DNA of 49,408 nt from Mycobacterium tilburgii (lineage in GTDB: Bacteria; Actinomycetota; Actinomycetes; Mycobacteriales; Mycobacteriaceae). This document shows positions 1 through 9,355 of the stretch, piece by piece. The notes under the pieces were generated by a model. That model did not search any database. It was not told where the DNA came from and saw only the letters and a list, made by a program, of their open reading frames with translations. The DNA is taken from the NCBI RefSeq assembly GCF_902168065.1, contig NZ_LR655713.1, positions 1 through 49,408 of the forward strand. Direction: 5' to 3'. Position numbers and translations under genes: made by a program. Each line of letters opens with the position of its first letter. Within the stretch, counting starts at the first letter, position 1.

Positions 1-99
1 CCCCCCCCCGCCCCCCGTTGGTTCTAACCCCCCCCAACTGTCCTGGATCCCCGTTCGGTCCGGCGCCCAGCGCAGCGCTCGCGTCGAAAGAGTCCCCGC

Positions 100-1110
100 A
101 TGACCCGCCCCCGAATCCGCGCCCGGGCGCCGCTGCGGATTTTCTTTGCCGGGGCTGCACCGACGCCCCGCCGTTCCCCGCCCTCGAAGGCGGCTGCGTG
201 TTGTCGTGCGACCATCGACCGCTTCGCCTACGGCTCGCTGTCCTCGCGCACCGACCGCAAGGTCACGATCGAGTCCGTCGACTTCAAGACCACCCACGAG
301 ATGACGCTGGATAGCGAGATCCTCTACGACAGCAGCCTCGACCTGATCAAGGCCGCCGTACGGCGATTCGGCCGCGACGATACCGACGGCTACGACCTGG
401 TGCTGCGGTCGAGTGCGCCGCCCGGCTCCGGGCTGGGCTCATCGTCGACGATGATGGTCGCGCTCGCCGGGCTGCTCGCCGAGCACTACCGCACCCCGAT
501 GGGCGAGTACGAGAACGCCCGGCTCGCCTGCGTCATCGAACGCGACGACCTCGGCATCGCCGGTGGCTTGCAGGACATGTACGCCGCCACGTTCGGCGGC
601 TTCAACTTCATCGAGTTCTCCGACCGCGTGATCGTCAACCCGCTGCGCATCCGCGACGAGACGGTCTTCGAGCTCGAGCTCAGTCTGCTGCTGTGCTACA
701 CGGGCATCATCCGCGACTCCGCGCGAGTCATCGAGGACTAAACCCGCCGCGCCACAACGGGTTCCGACGGCACCCTCTCCGAGCTGCGCGCCCAGAAGGA
801 ACTCGCGGTGGCCATGAAGGCCGCGCTGCTGACCGGCGAGCTCAACGACTTCGGCGCGCTGCTCGGCGAGGCGTGGAGCCAGAAGAAACGCATGTCGCCC
901 TACATCACCAACCCGCGCATCGACGAGCTCTACGATCTGGCGCTGAGCACCGGCGCGTTGGACGGCAGGCTCACCGGCGGCGGCGGTTACATACTGCTGT
1001 TCTGCGACTTCACCAAGAAGCACCGCGTCATCGAAGCGCTCGAGGGCGCCGGGGCCTCGGCGACCGAATTCGCTTTCGAGAGCAAGGGATTGACCACATG
1101 GCTGGCATGA
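100..1110 (+). pseudogene. hddA: Broken D-glycero-alpha-D-manno-heptose 7-phosphate kinase (HddA, GHMP family)
   Basis: GHMP kinase that phosphorylates heptose 7-phosphate on the way to GDP-heptose. The body is clearly recognisable: the family glycine motif 'PGSGLGSSST' lies near 421-450 and the C-terminal 'GALDGRLTGGGG' near 955-985. It is broken in at least three places. A short stretch near 150-210 reads in another frame ('GCTDAPPFPALEGGCVLS'), which implies two offsetting frameshifts. A TAA at 739-741 interrupts a frame that continues unchanged on both sides, most simply a CAA-to-TAA nonsense change. The first ATG of the reading frame at 100 fits the family start. The 3' end overlaps the gmhA start (ATG 1098; second ATG 1107 in ATGA). 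In M. tuberculosis the same genes lie at Rv0113-Rv0115, far from Rv0998, so the locus has a different context here. Confidence 0.85.
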
Positions 1111-1716
1111 GACTGTCGGATGTCGTCGCGCCGAGCGTGGAAACCGTTCAGGAAGGACTGGCCGAAACGATCGCGGTCAAGCAGCAGATGCAGTCCGGAG
1201 AATTTGCCCGGCAGACCGTCGAAGTGGCACGGGTGATCATCAGCGCCCTGCGCGCCGGTGGCAAGGTGATCTTCTTCGGCAACGGCGGATCGGCCCAGGA
1301 GGCCGGGCATTTGGCCACCGAGCTGATGGGCCGCTTCGCGTTCGACCGCCCGGGCCTGGCCGCGATCAGCCTGCCCGATGCCACCGCGGCGATCACAGCG
1401 ATCGGCAACGACTACTCCTACGACGAGGTCTTCGCCCGCCAGGCGCTCGCGGCCGGGCCGGCGACGTGGTGGTTGGTCGGGCCTGACCACGTCGGGCAAC
1501 TCCGCCAACGTCGTGCGCGCGCTCGAAGCGGCCGGCCATGCCGGAATGACGACCGTGACGCTGACCGGCGCCCGCGGCGGCAAGGTGCCGACGTCGCGCA
1601 GATCTGCATCCGGGTGCCCAGCCCCAGGACACCGGCCGGATCCAGGAGGCCTGCCTGCATCTGGGCCACACGATTTGCGAAATGGTCGAATCCGCACTGT
1701 TTCCAGACCGTCCTGA
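1098..1716 (+). pseudogene. gmhA: Broken sedoheptulose 7-phosphate isomerase (GmhA, SIS domain)
   Basis: Phosphoheptose isomerase converting sedoheptulose 7-phosphate to heptose 7-phosphate. The N-terminal 120 residues are open, with the SIS signature 'FFGNGGSAQEAGHLATEL' at about 1270-1325. The frame is lost near 1455-1475, and the next conserved block 'GLTTSGNSANVVRALEAA' (about 1485-1535) is in another frame. A further shift near 1590 moves 'CIRVPSP' back to the first frame, and the C-terminal 'MVESALF' (about 1682-1702) is in the third. The gene overlaps hddA upstream and is followed by gmhB after 2 nt, so the three formed an operon. At least three indels rule out a functional product. 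Confidence 0.85.
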
Positions 1717-1718
1717 CG

Positions 1719-1870
1719 ATGCGATTGCGCAACGTCGCGACCGTGTTCCTGGACCGCGACGGCACCCTCAACGCCAAGGTCGCCGACGGCCAATGTATCC
1801 GGTCGCCGGCGGAGCTGGTGCTGTTGCCCGGCGCGGCGCGGGCGCTGGCCGCACTGAATGCGGCCAAAAC
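1719..1870 (+). pseudogene. gmhB: N-terminal fragment of HAD-type heptose bisphosphate phosphatase (GmhB)
   Basis: Only about 51 residues remain of a HAD phosphatase that normally has about 180-190. The catalytic motif I 'FLDRDGTLN' is present at about 1746-1772, followed by a plausible 'PAELVLLPGAARALAALNAA'. At about 1868-1870 homology stops and the sequence continues as the 3' part of a glycosyltransferase gene on the opposite strand. This is therefore a rearrangement or deletion junction rather than a point mutation. The start ATG at 1719 lies 2 nt after the gmhA end. Confidence 0.75.
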
Positions 1871-2432
1871 CAGGCGTCGGGCAGGTGCCCGCGCAGTTGT
1901 TCGATGAGCCGCTCCTGCCGGGAAACCCAGGCCGACGAACACCAGATCGGGCACGGCGGCCACCCAGGCGGCGACCGCCGCCTGCGTGCCGTCGGCCGTC
2001 GCGTCGAACCTGAACACCGGCGATTGTGTGTCGGCGATGCGCGGCGTCGGGAACTGCGCGGTGAGCTCCGCGGCCGCCCGCTGCGGAATGCCTTCGGCGC
2101 CGCCGAGGATGTAGACCGACTTGCCGTCCGCCGCCGCTGCCGCGCTGAGCGGGCCGATCAGCGACGAGCCGTCCACCCGCTCCGGCAGCTTCGCGCCCTG
2201 CAGCCGCGCCGCCCACACCAGCGGTATACCGTCGGCGACCACCAGCGAATCCCGCGCGATCAGGTCGGTGAGGGCGGTGTCGCAGCTGGCCGCGCGGGCC
2301 ACGTCGATGTTCACTGGGATGATCGCGCCTCCCCGGCCGTCGGGCCCATGCCTTGCGCACCATATCGACGACCTCGCGTTGCGTCAGGGCGTCAAACCGC
2401 AGCTCACCCACCTGGATCTTGGTTGGCCGCAT
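1868..2432 (-). pseudogene. Broken, 3'-truncated WecG/TagA/CpsF glycosyltransferase
   Basis: Family members add N-acetylmannosamine or a related sugar to a lipid-linked carrier at the inner membrane face during surface polysaccharide synthesis. The start at 2432 gives 'MRPTKIQVGELRFDAL'. A frameshift near 2325 is followed by the family core 'NIDVA', 'VADGIPLVWAARLQG', 'KSVYILGGAEG' and 'PDLVFVGLGFP'. Another 1-nt shift near 1908 precedes 'QERLIEQLRGHLPDAWF', after which the gene stops at a junction with gmhB. About 40-50 C-terminal residues are missing. I infer it belonged to the same exopolysaccharide function as the wzz, wzy and sugar transferase pieces at 15-17 kb. Confidence 0.75.
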
Positions 2433-2463
2433 GACCTGTGATTCTCACTGGATAGCCGGCAAA

Positions 2464-2488
2464 GTTCCACGGAACCCGCGAAAGCGGG
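2464..2488. promoter_or_regulatory. Two adjacent small hairpins upstream of the acetyltransferase gene
   Basis: GTTCC-AC-GGAAC (2464-2475) abuts CCCGC-GAAA-GCGGG (2475-2488), the second closed by a GNRA-type GAAA tetraloop. Both sit in the 126-nt gap between the glycosyltransferase pseudogene start (2432, minus strand) and the acetyltransferase start (2559). They could be a leader RNA structure or an operator; no known regulator motif is recognised. Confidence 0.3.
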
Positions 2489-2531
2489 CGGACGGGTTGT
2501 TGCTGCGCCGGTCACAAACGCCATAACCTGA

Positions 2532-3551
<1,020 letters not shown>

Positions 3552-3562
3552 CCCGCCGTCTC

Positions 3563-4249
3563 GTGCTATCAACGGCCATGCTCCCCATCCGGATTGGCCT
3601 GGCACTCGCGATGTTGACCGCTGAGTGCGGCCACCCGTCGTCCCACCCACCGTCGGCCGCGCCGTCGTCGCCACCGGCGCGCGCAACCACCGTCAACCCC
3701 GCCAACATCAAGCGAGTCGCCCGCGACCTGCCGCCCAATTACGAAGTCACCAGCGCCATCCCGAGCGCAGCCTCGCCGCGGCTGATCTGGGGTCTGGATC
3801 CGGACGCGAGATCCAGGCCCGCCAAGTGCGCCGCGCTGGCCGACCCCGGCCCGGGGCGCGACCAAACCGCGCAGGGACTGTCCGCGTCCGGCCAGGGCGG
3901 CATTATCAACGTCGTCGTGGTGACTATGCCCGACGCCGGACCGGACCCGGCCGTTATCGACGCCTGCGCCGAGTGGACCATGACCGCCAACCACACCACC
4001 GCCCACGCCCGGCTCACCGACCCGCCGCACATCGACGGCGTCGACACGATCGGGATAGCCGTCGACATCAAATCCGCCGTCGAATCGGGCACCGAAATCG
4101 ACTCGCGGGCATACACATTCATCGCCTACCTGGGCGGCTATTACGCGTTCACGACGCTGACCACCGATCCCGGCTCCGCGTTGCCCGCTTTGCCACCGCA
4201 ATTCGCCGCCGACTTGCTGGTCAAAACGGTGTCCACGTTGCGCGGCTGA
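3563..4249 (+). CDS. DUF5642-type putative lipoprotein with altered lipobox
   Basis: A secreted or membrane-anchored protein of about 228 residues starting at GTG 3563 (alternative ATG 3578, 223 residues). A hydrophobic leader 'IGLALAML' is followed by 'TAEC' and a Ser/Pro/Thr-rich linker. The globular part ('LPPNYEVTSAIPSAASPRLIW', 'YTFIAYLGGYYAFTTLTT', 'LPPQFAADLLVKTVSTLRG') parallels the next gene, so the two are tandem paralogues. The residue before the putative lipidated Cys is Glu (codon GAG), whereas the paralogue has the canonical 'LLAGC'. Signal peptidase II normally needs a small residue there, so lipidation may be lost. Function is unknown for the family. Confidence 0.75.
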   Translation: MLSTAMLPIRIGLALAMLTAECGHPSSHPPSAAPSSPPARATTVNPANIKRVARDLPPNYEVTSAIPSAASPRLIWGLDPDARSRPAKCAALADPGPGRDQTAQGLSASGQGGIINVVVVTMPDAGPDPAVIDACAEWTMTANHTTAHARLTDPPHIDGVDTIGIAVDIKSAVESGTEIDSRAYTFIAYLGGYYAFTTLTTDPGSALPALPPQFAADLLVKTVSTLRG

Positions 4250-4277
4250 ACATCGCGGGTTGGGTAGATTAGCCACG

Positions 4278-4934
4278 GTGTCCAGGCTGGTCCGCGTGCT
4301 CGCAACGGTGTGCCTGCTCGCCGGTTGCTCATCGAAGCATGACAACGTCGCGCCGAGCGCCAACATCGCCAAAATCGTTCAGGTGAAGTCGAGCTTCGGG
4401 CCCGAATTCAAGGTCACCGACGTCTCGGAGCGGGCGATCGACCCCAAGCTGCTGTCCGCCCGGAAGCTGCCCGAGGGCCTGAAGTTCGATCCGGCCGACT
4501 GCGCGAAGCTGGCGTCCGGCCCGGACATGCCGCCCGACGTGCAGGGCAACATGGCCGCGGTGTCCGCCGAGGGCAACGGAAACCGCTACGTGGTGATCGC
4601 GGTGGAAACCAACAAACCGCTGCCGGCCAGCGATCCCGGCAAGGACTGCACCAAGGTCGCGTTCGCGGGGACCGGCGTGCGCGGCGGCCTGGAATCCATC
4701 GACGTGCCGCAGATCGACGGCACCCGCACCCTCGGTGTGCACCACGTGCTGCATGCGGTACTGGCCGGCGGCACCCGCACCGGCGAGCTCTACGACTACT
4801 CGGCGCAGTTCGGCGACTACCAAGTGATCGTGATCGCCAATCCGCTCGTCCTGCCCGACCAGCCCGTCTCCAAGGTCGACACCCAGCGCGCCCGCGACCT
4901 GCTGGTCAAAGGGGTCGCGGCGATTCGCGCCTGA
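4278..4934 (+). CDS. DUF5642-type lipoprotein (Rv0999-like)
   Basis: 218 residues from GTG 4278; a longer frame begins with TTG at 4260. The signal peptide 'LVRVLATVCLLAGC' has a canonical lipobox (LAG-C), so the mature protein would be a diacylglyceryl-modified lipoprotein on the outer face of the membrane. Residues 40-218 form the DUF5642 domain, with paired cysteines ('DPADCAKLASG', 'PGKDCTKVAFAG') in the positions also seen in the upstream paralogue. The gap to that paralogue is 28 nt, suggesting co-transcription. No enzymatic motif is visible and the role is unknown. Confidence 0.82.
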   Translation: MSRLVRVLATVCLLAGCSSKHDNVAPSANIAKIVQVKSSFGPEFKVTDVSERAIDPKLLSARKLPEGLKFDPADCAKLASGPDMPPDVQGNMAAVSAEGNGNRYVVIAVETNKPLPASDPGKDCTKVAFAGTGVRGGLESIDVPQIDGTRTLGVHHVLHAVLAGGTRTGELYDYSAQFGDYQVIVIANPLVLPDQPVSKVDTQRARDLLVKGVAAIRA

Positions 4935-4940
4935 CCCGTT

Positions 4941-5500
4941 CAGCGCACGTCGCGCGTCCGGAACTGGATGCTGACCCGCGGGCCCTTCGGCGAGCGCGTC
5001 TTCGGGACGGCATGCTCCCAGGATCCGCCCCATCCAACAGATCGCCGTGCGCCTGCGGTAGCCGCAGCGACGGACCGCCTGCGCGCGGGTGCATCGCGAA
5101 CATCCGGGTGGCGCCCAGGCTGACGATCGCCACCATGGTGTCTTCGGAGCTGCTGCGGCCGATGGTGTCCCCGTGCCACGCGACGCTGTCGGAGCCGTCG
5201 CAATAGCAACACAACCCGATCGTGGTGAACGTTTCACCGAGCTCACCGGCATAGATGTCGTTGAGTCGCCGCCGCATCCGCGCCAGCAGCGGATGGGGGC
5301 CTCCTCGACGGTCAGGTCGTAAAGCAGACCAGCCGCGGGACGTCGACCACCCGCTCGTACATCTGGCGGCGCTCGGCGCGCCACGGGATGGTCAGCAGCG
5401 CGTCGAACAGCTGCTGCGCGCCGCGCGGGTCGTCACCAAGCCAGCAGGCGCGGAGCTCGATGAAGGCACCATCCCCGAGCTGGCAGCGAGCCCTATACCC
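4941..5500 (-). pseudogene. Broken AlkB-like 2OG-Fe(II) oxygenase (Rv1000c-like)
   Basis: AlkB-family dioxygenases repair alkylated bases or demethylate other substrates. The pieces are all recognisable but in different frames. 'LLTIPWRAERRQMYERVVDV' and 'PRLVCF' (about 5325-5420) come first, then a shift before 'LTVEEAP' and another before 'LLARMRRRLNDIYAGELGE'. The metal-binding 'WHGDTIG' (HxD) follows near 5160-5180. A final shift and small deletion lies between 'GDLL' and 'GGSWEHAVPKT' (about 5015-5035). The C-terminal 'GPRVSIQFRTRDVR' ends at 4941. At least three indels make a functional enzyme impossible. The N-terminal third upstream of about 5500 is not clear. Confidence 0.75.
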
Positions 5501-5625
5501 CTGCGATCTGGGTCCCCACGCGGCAAAGTTTATCGTACATTAGTTCGATTAGCCGGGACTCGCCCGGCCGCCAGGCCGCCTCGCGGGTGACGCGACGGCC
5601 GCGATCCGCGCGGCTACGGTTTAAG

Positions 5626-6830
5626 GTGGGTGTCACTCAATTGAGTACCAATTCCGAGGTGGGCGCACTTCGGGGTCGCGATCCTGCACCGGCCCGACGC
5701 CGAGCTGCGCCGACTCAATCCGCGCAACAGCGACCAACTGCTCTTCGACGGATTGCCCTGGGGTGGCCCGCGTCCAGGAGGAGTACGACCAGTTCTCCGG
5801 CCTGCTGCGCTGGCGCGGCGTCGAGGTGCTGCTGCTGTCCGACCTGCTGACCGAGGCGCTGCAGCACAGCGGTGCGGACCGGATGCAGGGCGTGGCCGCC
5901 GCCGTCGACGCACGCCGGCTCGGAGTGCCGCTGGCGCAAAGCCTTTCGGCATACCTGTGCGGCCTAGAACCGGCTAAGCTGGCGCACGTGCTGATGGCCC
6001 GGCATGACGTTCAACGAGCTGCTGCCCGACACCCACACCGACGTGTCGCTGGTGCGCATGCATCACGGCGTGGACTTCGCCATCGAGCCGTTGCCGAACC
6101 TGGTGTTCACCCGCGACTCGTCGATCTGGATCGTGCCGCGGGTGGTGATCCCGTCGCTGGCGCTGCGGGCCCGGGTTCGCGAGGCGCCGCTGACCGACCT
6201 GATCTACGCCCATCACCCGTGTTTCACCGGGGTGCGGCGGTCCTACGAATCGCGCACCGCTCCCGTCGAGGGCGGCGACGTGCTGCTGCTCGCCCCGGCG
6301 TGATCGCGGTCGGCGTGGGGGAGCGAACCACGCCAGCCGGGGCGGAAGCGTTGGCGCGCAGCCTCTTTGACGATGATCTGGCGCACACGGTGCTGGCCGT
6401 GCCGATCGCGCAGCGGCGTGCCCAGATGCACCTGGACACGGTGTGCACGACGGTCGACACCGTGGTGATGTACGCGAACGTTGTTGACCACCTGTCGGCG
6501 TTCACCATCCAGCGGGTGCCCGACGGGGTGAACATCAGCGACGAGGCGCCGTTATTGGAGGCAGCGGCCAAGGCGATGGGCATCGACAAGCTGCGGGTCA
6601 TTGACACCGGGCTGGGTCCTCTTGTCGCCGAACGTGAGCAGTGGGACGACGGCAACAAACACGCTGGCGTTGGCGCCCGGCGTCGTGGTGGCCTACGAGC
6701 GCAACGTGCAGACCAACGCGCGGCTGCGCGACTCCGGCATCGAGGTGTTGACCATCGCGGGGTCCGAATTGGACACCGGCCGCTGTGGCCCGCGGTGCAT
6801 GTTCTGCCCGGTCGCCCGCAACTTGCTGCA
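5626..6830 (+). pseudogene. arcA: Broken arginine deiminase (Rv1001-like)
   Basis: Arginine deiminase hydrolyses arginine to citrulline and ammonia. Starting at GTG 5626, family blocks appear in order but in shifting frames: '[11 protein letters not shown]', '[12 protein letters not shown]', '[11 protein letters not shown]', '[17 protein letters not shown]', '[15 protein letters not shown]', '[17 protein letters not shown]', 'MHLDTVCT', 'EREQWDDG', '[14 protein letters not shown]'. Frame changes lie near 5672, 5755, 6000, 6298, 6620 and 6655. The catalytic cysteine region reads '[10 protein letters not shown]' where the family usually has 'GGPRCMSCP', so even the active-site motif has drifted. 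No natural stop follows until past the pmt end. There are no arcB or arcC neighbours. Confidence 0.9.
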
Positions 6831-6922
6831 GCTCTGTGCCGTGTCGCTCGTCGCGAAACTGCAACTGGCAACACGTTTCCCGAGTACCGTCCGTCGCTGG
6901 TTGCAGTCCCGCGGGAAAGAAT

Positions 6923-8494
6923 CTAACGCCAGCTGGGTAGCCAGATCTCCATGTCCCAGGTCTGCTGCGAAATCGGCAGACCGGTGAGGATCGGGAACAG
7001 CCAGGCGAAGTTCGTCACCACCAGCGCCACATAGCAGCTGACGGCGATCAGCCCCAGCGTCCGGCGCTCCGCCGTTTGATTGTGCGGCCGGTACAGAATG
7101 TCGCCGCAAATTAGCGCGATGGCCATCACCAGGAACGGCGCCATGGTCGCCGCGTAAAAGAAGTACATCTGCCGGTCGATGTCGGCGAACCACGGCAGCC
7201 ACCCCGCGCAGTAGCCGACCAGCACCACGGCGTAGCGCCAGTCCCGCCGGATCGCCGATCGCCACAGGGCGTACAGCAGCACCGGCACCGCCAGCCACCA
7301 CATCGCGGGCGTGCCAACCAGCAGCACGGCCTTGACGCAGGACTGCGCGCCGCACCCGCCGACGTTCTGCTGGTCGATGGCATACAGCACCGGCCGCAAC
7401 GACATCGGCCAGCTCCACGGCTTGGATTCCCACGGGTGGTAGTTGCCGGCGGCATTGGTCAGGCCGGCATGAAACTCCAGGGCCTTGGCGCTGTAGTGCC
7501 ACAACGAGCGCAGCGCATCGGGCACCGGCCACACGGATGACGGGCCGATCGTCTGGCCCACCTCGTGCCGTTCGATCGCGGTCTCGGACGCGAACCACGG
7601 CGCATAGCTGGCCAGGTACACCGCGATCGGGATCATCCCCAGCGCGTAGGCGGTCGGGGCCAGATCGCGCCGCAGCGTCCCCAGCCACGGCCTGCTCATC
7701 TGGTACTGCCGGCGTGCCGCGACGTCGAACGCCAGCGACATCACGCCGAAGAACACCACAAAATACAGGCCGGACCACTTTGTCCCGCAAGCCAATCCGA
7801 GGAGCACCCCGGCCAAGAAGCGCCACCACCGCACGCCCAGCCGCGGGCCCCACACGGTTTCGCCGCTGCGGCCCTCCAGCAGCGCGACGTGCATGCGGCG
7901 CCGCACCTCGTCGCGGTCGACGATCAACGCACCGAACGCCGCCACCACAAAGAAGGTGAGGATGCCGTCGAGCAGCGCGGTGCGGGCGGTGACAAAGCTG
8001 ACGCCGTCGCAGATGCACAGCACCCCGGCGATCGCGCCCACCAGCGTCGAACGGCTGATGCGGCGCACGATCCGCATCACCAGCATCACCATCAGGACGC
8101 CCAGCAGCGCGCCGGTGAAACGCCAGCCCACCCCGCCGTAGCCGAAGATCGCCTCGCCGATGGCGATCAGTTGCTTGCCGACCGGCGGATGGACCACCAA
8201 CCCGAAACCCGGGTTGTCCTCGACCCCATGGCTGTTGAGCACCTGCCACGCCTGCGGCGCGTAATGCTTCTCGTCGAAGATCGGGGTGCCCGCATCGGTT
8301 GGCGATCCCAAATTGATGAAGCGCGTCACCGCCGCGAGCACCGTGATGACGCCGGTGACCACCCAGCCGCGGGCGTGATCCAGGGGCCCGAAATCCGCCA
8401 CCGGGACCAGCGGGCCCGGGCTGACCATGGGGACGGCACGCTCCGCGACGGCATCCTCCACCTGCACGGCGGCTTCGCTGGGCGGGGCAGACAT
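6923..8494 (-). CDS. pmt: Protein O-mannosyltransferase (GT39, Rv1002c type)
   Basis: 523 residues from ATG 8494 (GTG 8497 one codon upstream). An integral membrane enzyme that transfers mannose from polyprenyl phosphomannose to Ser/Thr of secreted proteins during Sec export. About ten hydrophobic segments are visible. The first loop carries the catalytic Asp-Glu pair in '[13 protein letters not shown]' (residues about 72-84), and '[10 protein letters not shown]' follows as in other GT39 proteins. The reading frame is intact and of family length. It is divergent from rsmI with only 24 nt between starts, so the two promoters must overlap the coding ends. Retention fits the many lipoproteins and secreted proteins that mycobacteria mannosylate. 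Confidence 0.95.
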   Translation of the reverse strand: MSAPPSEAAVQVEDAVAERAVPMVSPGPLVPVADFGPLDHARGWVVTGVITVLAAVTRFINLGSPTDAGTPIFDEKHYAPQAWQVLNSHGVEDNPGFGLVVHPPVGKQLIAIGEAIFGYGGVGWRFTGALLGVLMVMLVMRIVRRISRSTLVGAIAGVLCICDGVSFVTARTALLDGILTFFVVAAFGALIVDRDEVRRRMHVALLEGRSGETVWGPRLGVRWWRFLAGVLLGLACGTKWSGLYFVVFFGVMSLAFDVAARRQYQMSRPWLGTLRRDLAPTAYALGMIPIAVYLASYAPWFASETAIERHEVGQTIGPSSVWPVPDALRSLWHYSAKALEFHAGLTNAAGNYHPWESKPWSWPMSLRPVLYAIDQQNVGGCGAQSCVKAVLLVGTPAMWWLAVPVLLYALWRSAIRRDWRYAVVLVGYCAGWLPWFADIDRQMYFFYAATMAPFLVMAIALICGDILYRPHNQTAERRTLGLIAVSCYVALVVTNFAWLFPILTGLPISQQTWDMEIWLPSWR

Positions 8495-8518
8495 CACGTC
8501 GATCGTAGGCTGTCCGTC

Positions 8519-9355
8519 ATGTCTTACGGCCGCCTGTTGCTCGGTGCGACGCCGCTGGGCCAGCCGTCGGATGCCTCGCCGCGGCTGATCAGGGCGCTCG
8601 GCGAGGCCGACGTGGTGGCGGCCGAGGACACCCGCCGGGTGCGCACGCTGGCCAAATCGCTGCAGGTGACGATCATCGGCCGGGTGGTCAGCATGTTCGA
8701 CCAGGTCGAGGCGGCACGAGTGGAGTCTTTGATCGCGGCCCTCAAGGGCGGCGCGACGGTGCTGGTGGTCAGCGACGCCGGGATGCCGCTAATCAGCGAT
8801 CCCGGCTACCGGTTGGTCGCGGCGTGCATCGAAACCGGGGTGCCGGTGACGTGCTTGCCCGGACCGTCGGCGGTGACCACCGCGCTGGCCGTGTCCGGTC
8901 TGCCGTCGGAGAAGTTCTGCTTCGAGGGCTTCGCCCCGCGCAAGAGCGCGGCGCGCAAGACGTGGCTGGCCTCGCTGGCCGACGAATGGCGCACCTGCGT
9001 GTTCTTCGAGTCGCCGCGTCGGCTAGCGGTGTGTCTGGACGACGCCGTCGACCAGCTCGGCGGCGACCGGGCCGCGGCGGTCTGCCGGGAGCTCACCAGG
9101 GTGCATGAGGAAGTGGTGCGCGGTTCGCTCGCGGAGTTGGCCGCCTGGGCGGCCGACGGCGTGTTGGGCGAGATCACCGTGGTGCTGGCCGGCGCCCGCC
9201 CGGGCGCCGACGTGGGGTCGCTGGTCGCGCAGGTGCAGGAACTCGTCGCGGCGGGGGTCCGGATCAAGGACGCCTGCACCCAGGTGGCTGCGGCGCACCC
9301 CGCGGTGCGGTCGCGCGACCTGTACGACGCGGTGCTCGGCCAGCGCGAGGGCTAA
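8519..9355 (+). CDS. rsmI: 16S rRNA (cytidine1402-2'-O)-methyltransferase
   Basis: 278 residues, SAM-dependent tetrapyrrole-methylase fold. Family blocks: 'GRLLLGATPLGQPSDASPR' at the N-terminus (usual form has TPIGN, here TPLGQ), 'VVAAEDTRR', 'VLVVSDAGMPLISDPGYRL' (SAM-binding DAG-P motif) and 'LPGPSAVTTALAVSGLP'. The C-terminal helical extension 'SLVAQVQELVAAGVRIKDA' is typical of RsmI. It 2'-O-methylates C1402 in the decoding centre; ksgA, a second 16S rRNA methylase, lies 13 kb away. The start ATG 8519 is divergent from pmt. The last 92 nt overlap the apparent 3' end of pabB on the other strand. Confidence 0.93.
   Translation: MSYGRLLLGATPLGQPSDASPRLIRALGEADVVAAEDTRRVRTLAKSLQVTIIGRVVSMFDQVEAARVESLIAALKGGATVLVVSDAGMPLISDPGYRLVAACIETGVPVTCLPGPSAVTTALAVSGLPSEKFCFEGFAPRKSAARKTWLASLADEWRTCVFFESPRRLAVCLDDAVDQLGGDRAAAVCRELTRVHEEVVRGSLAELAAWAADGVLGEITVVLAGARPGADVGSLVAQVQELVAAGVRIKDACTQVAAAHPAVRSRDLYDAVLGQREG

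Noticed and set aside
1..40. Runs of C at the extreme left edge
   Set aside because: Simple C-tracts at the very edge of the window; they may be a low-quality or contig-end artefact and carry no readable feature.
987..1867. Minus-strand frame continuing past the glycosyltransferase
   Set aside because: Beyond about 1868 it reads antisense to gmhB, gmhA and hddA without any glycosyltransferase similarity; the frame is open by chance in GC-rich DNA.
2490..2515. Possible CRP-type site (TGTTGC...GGTCACA) upstream of the acetyltransferase
   Set aside because: Half-sites are imperfect and the spacing does not fit the TGTGA-N6-TCACA consensus.
7565..8518. Long plus-strand open frame upstream of and continuous with rsmI (596 codons in all)
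   Set aside because: It is antisense to pmt, rich in Arg/His/Gly/Asp as expected for the opposite strand of a high-GC gene, and the RsmI family start is at 8519.
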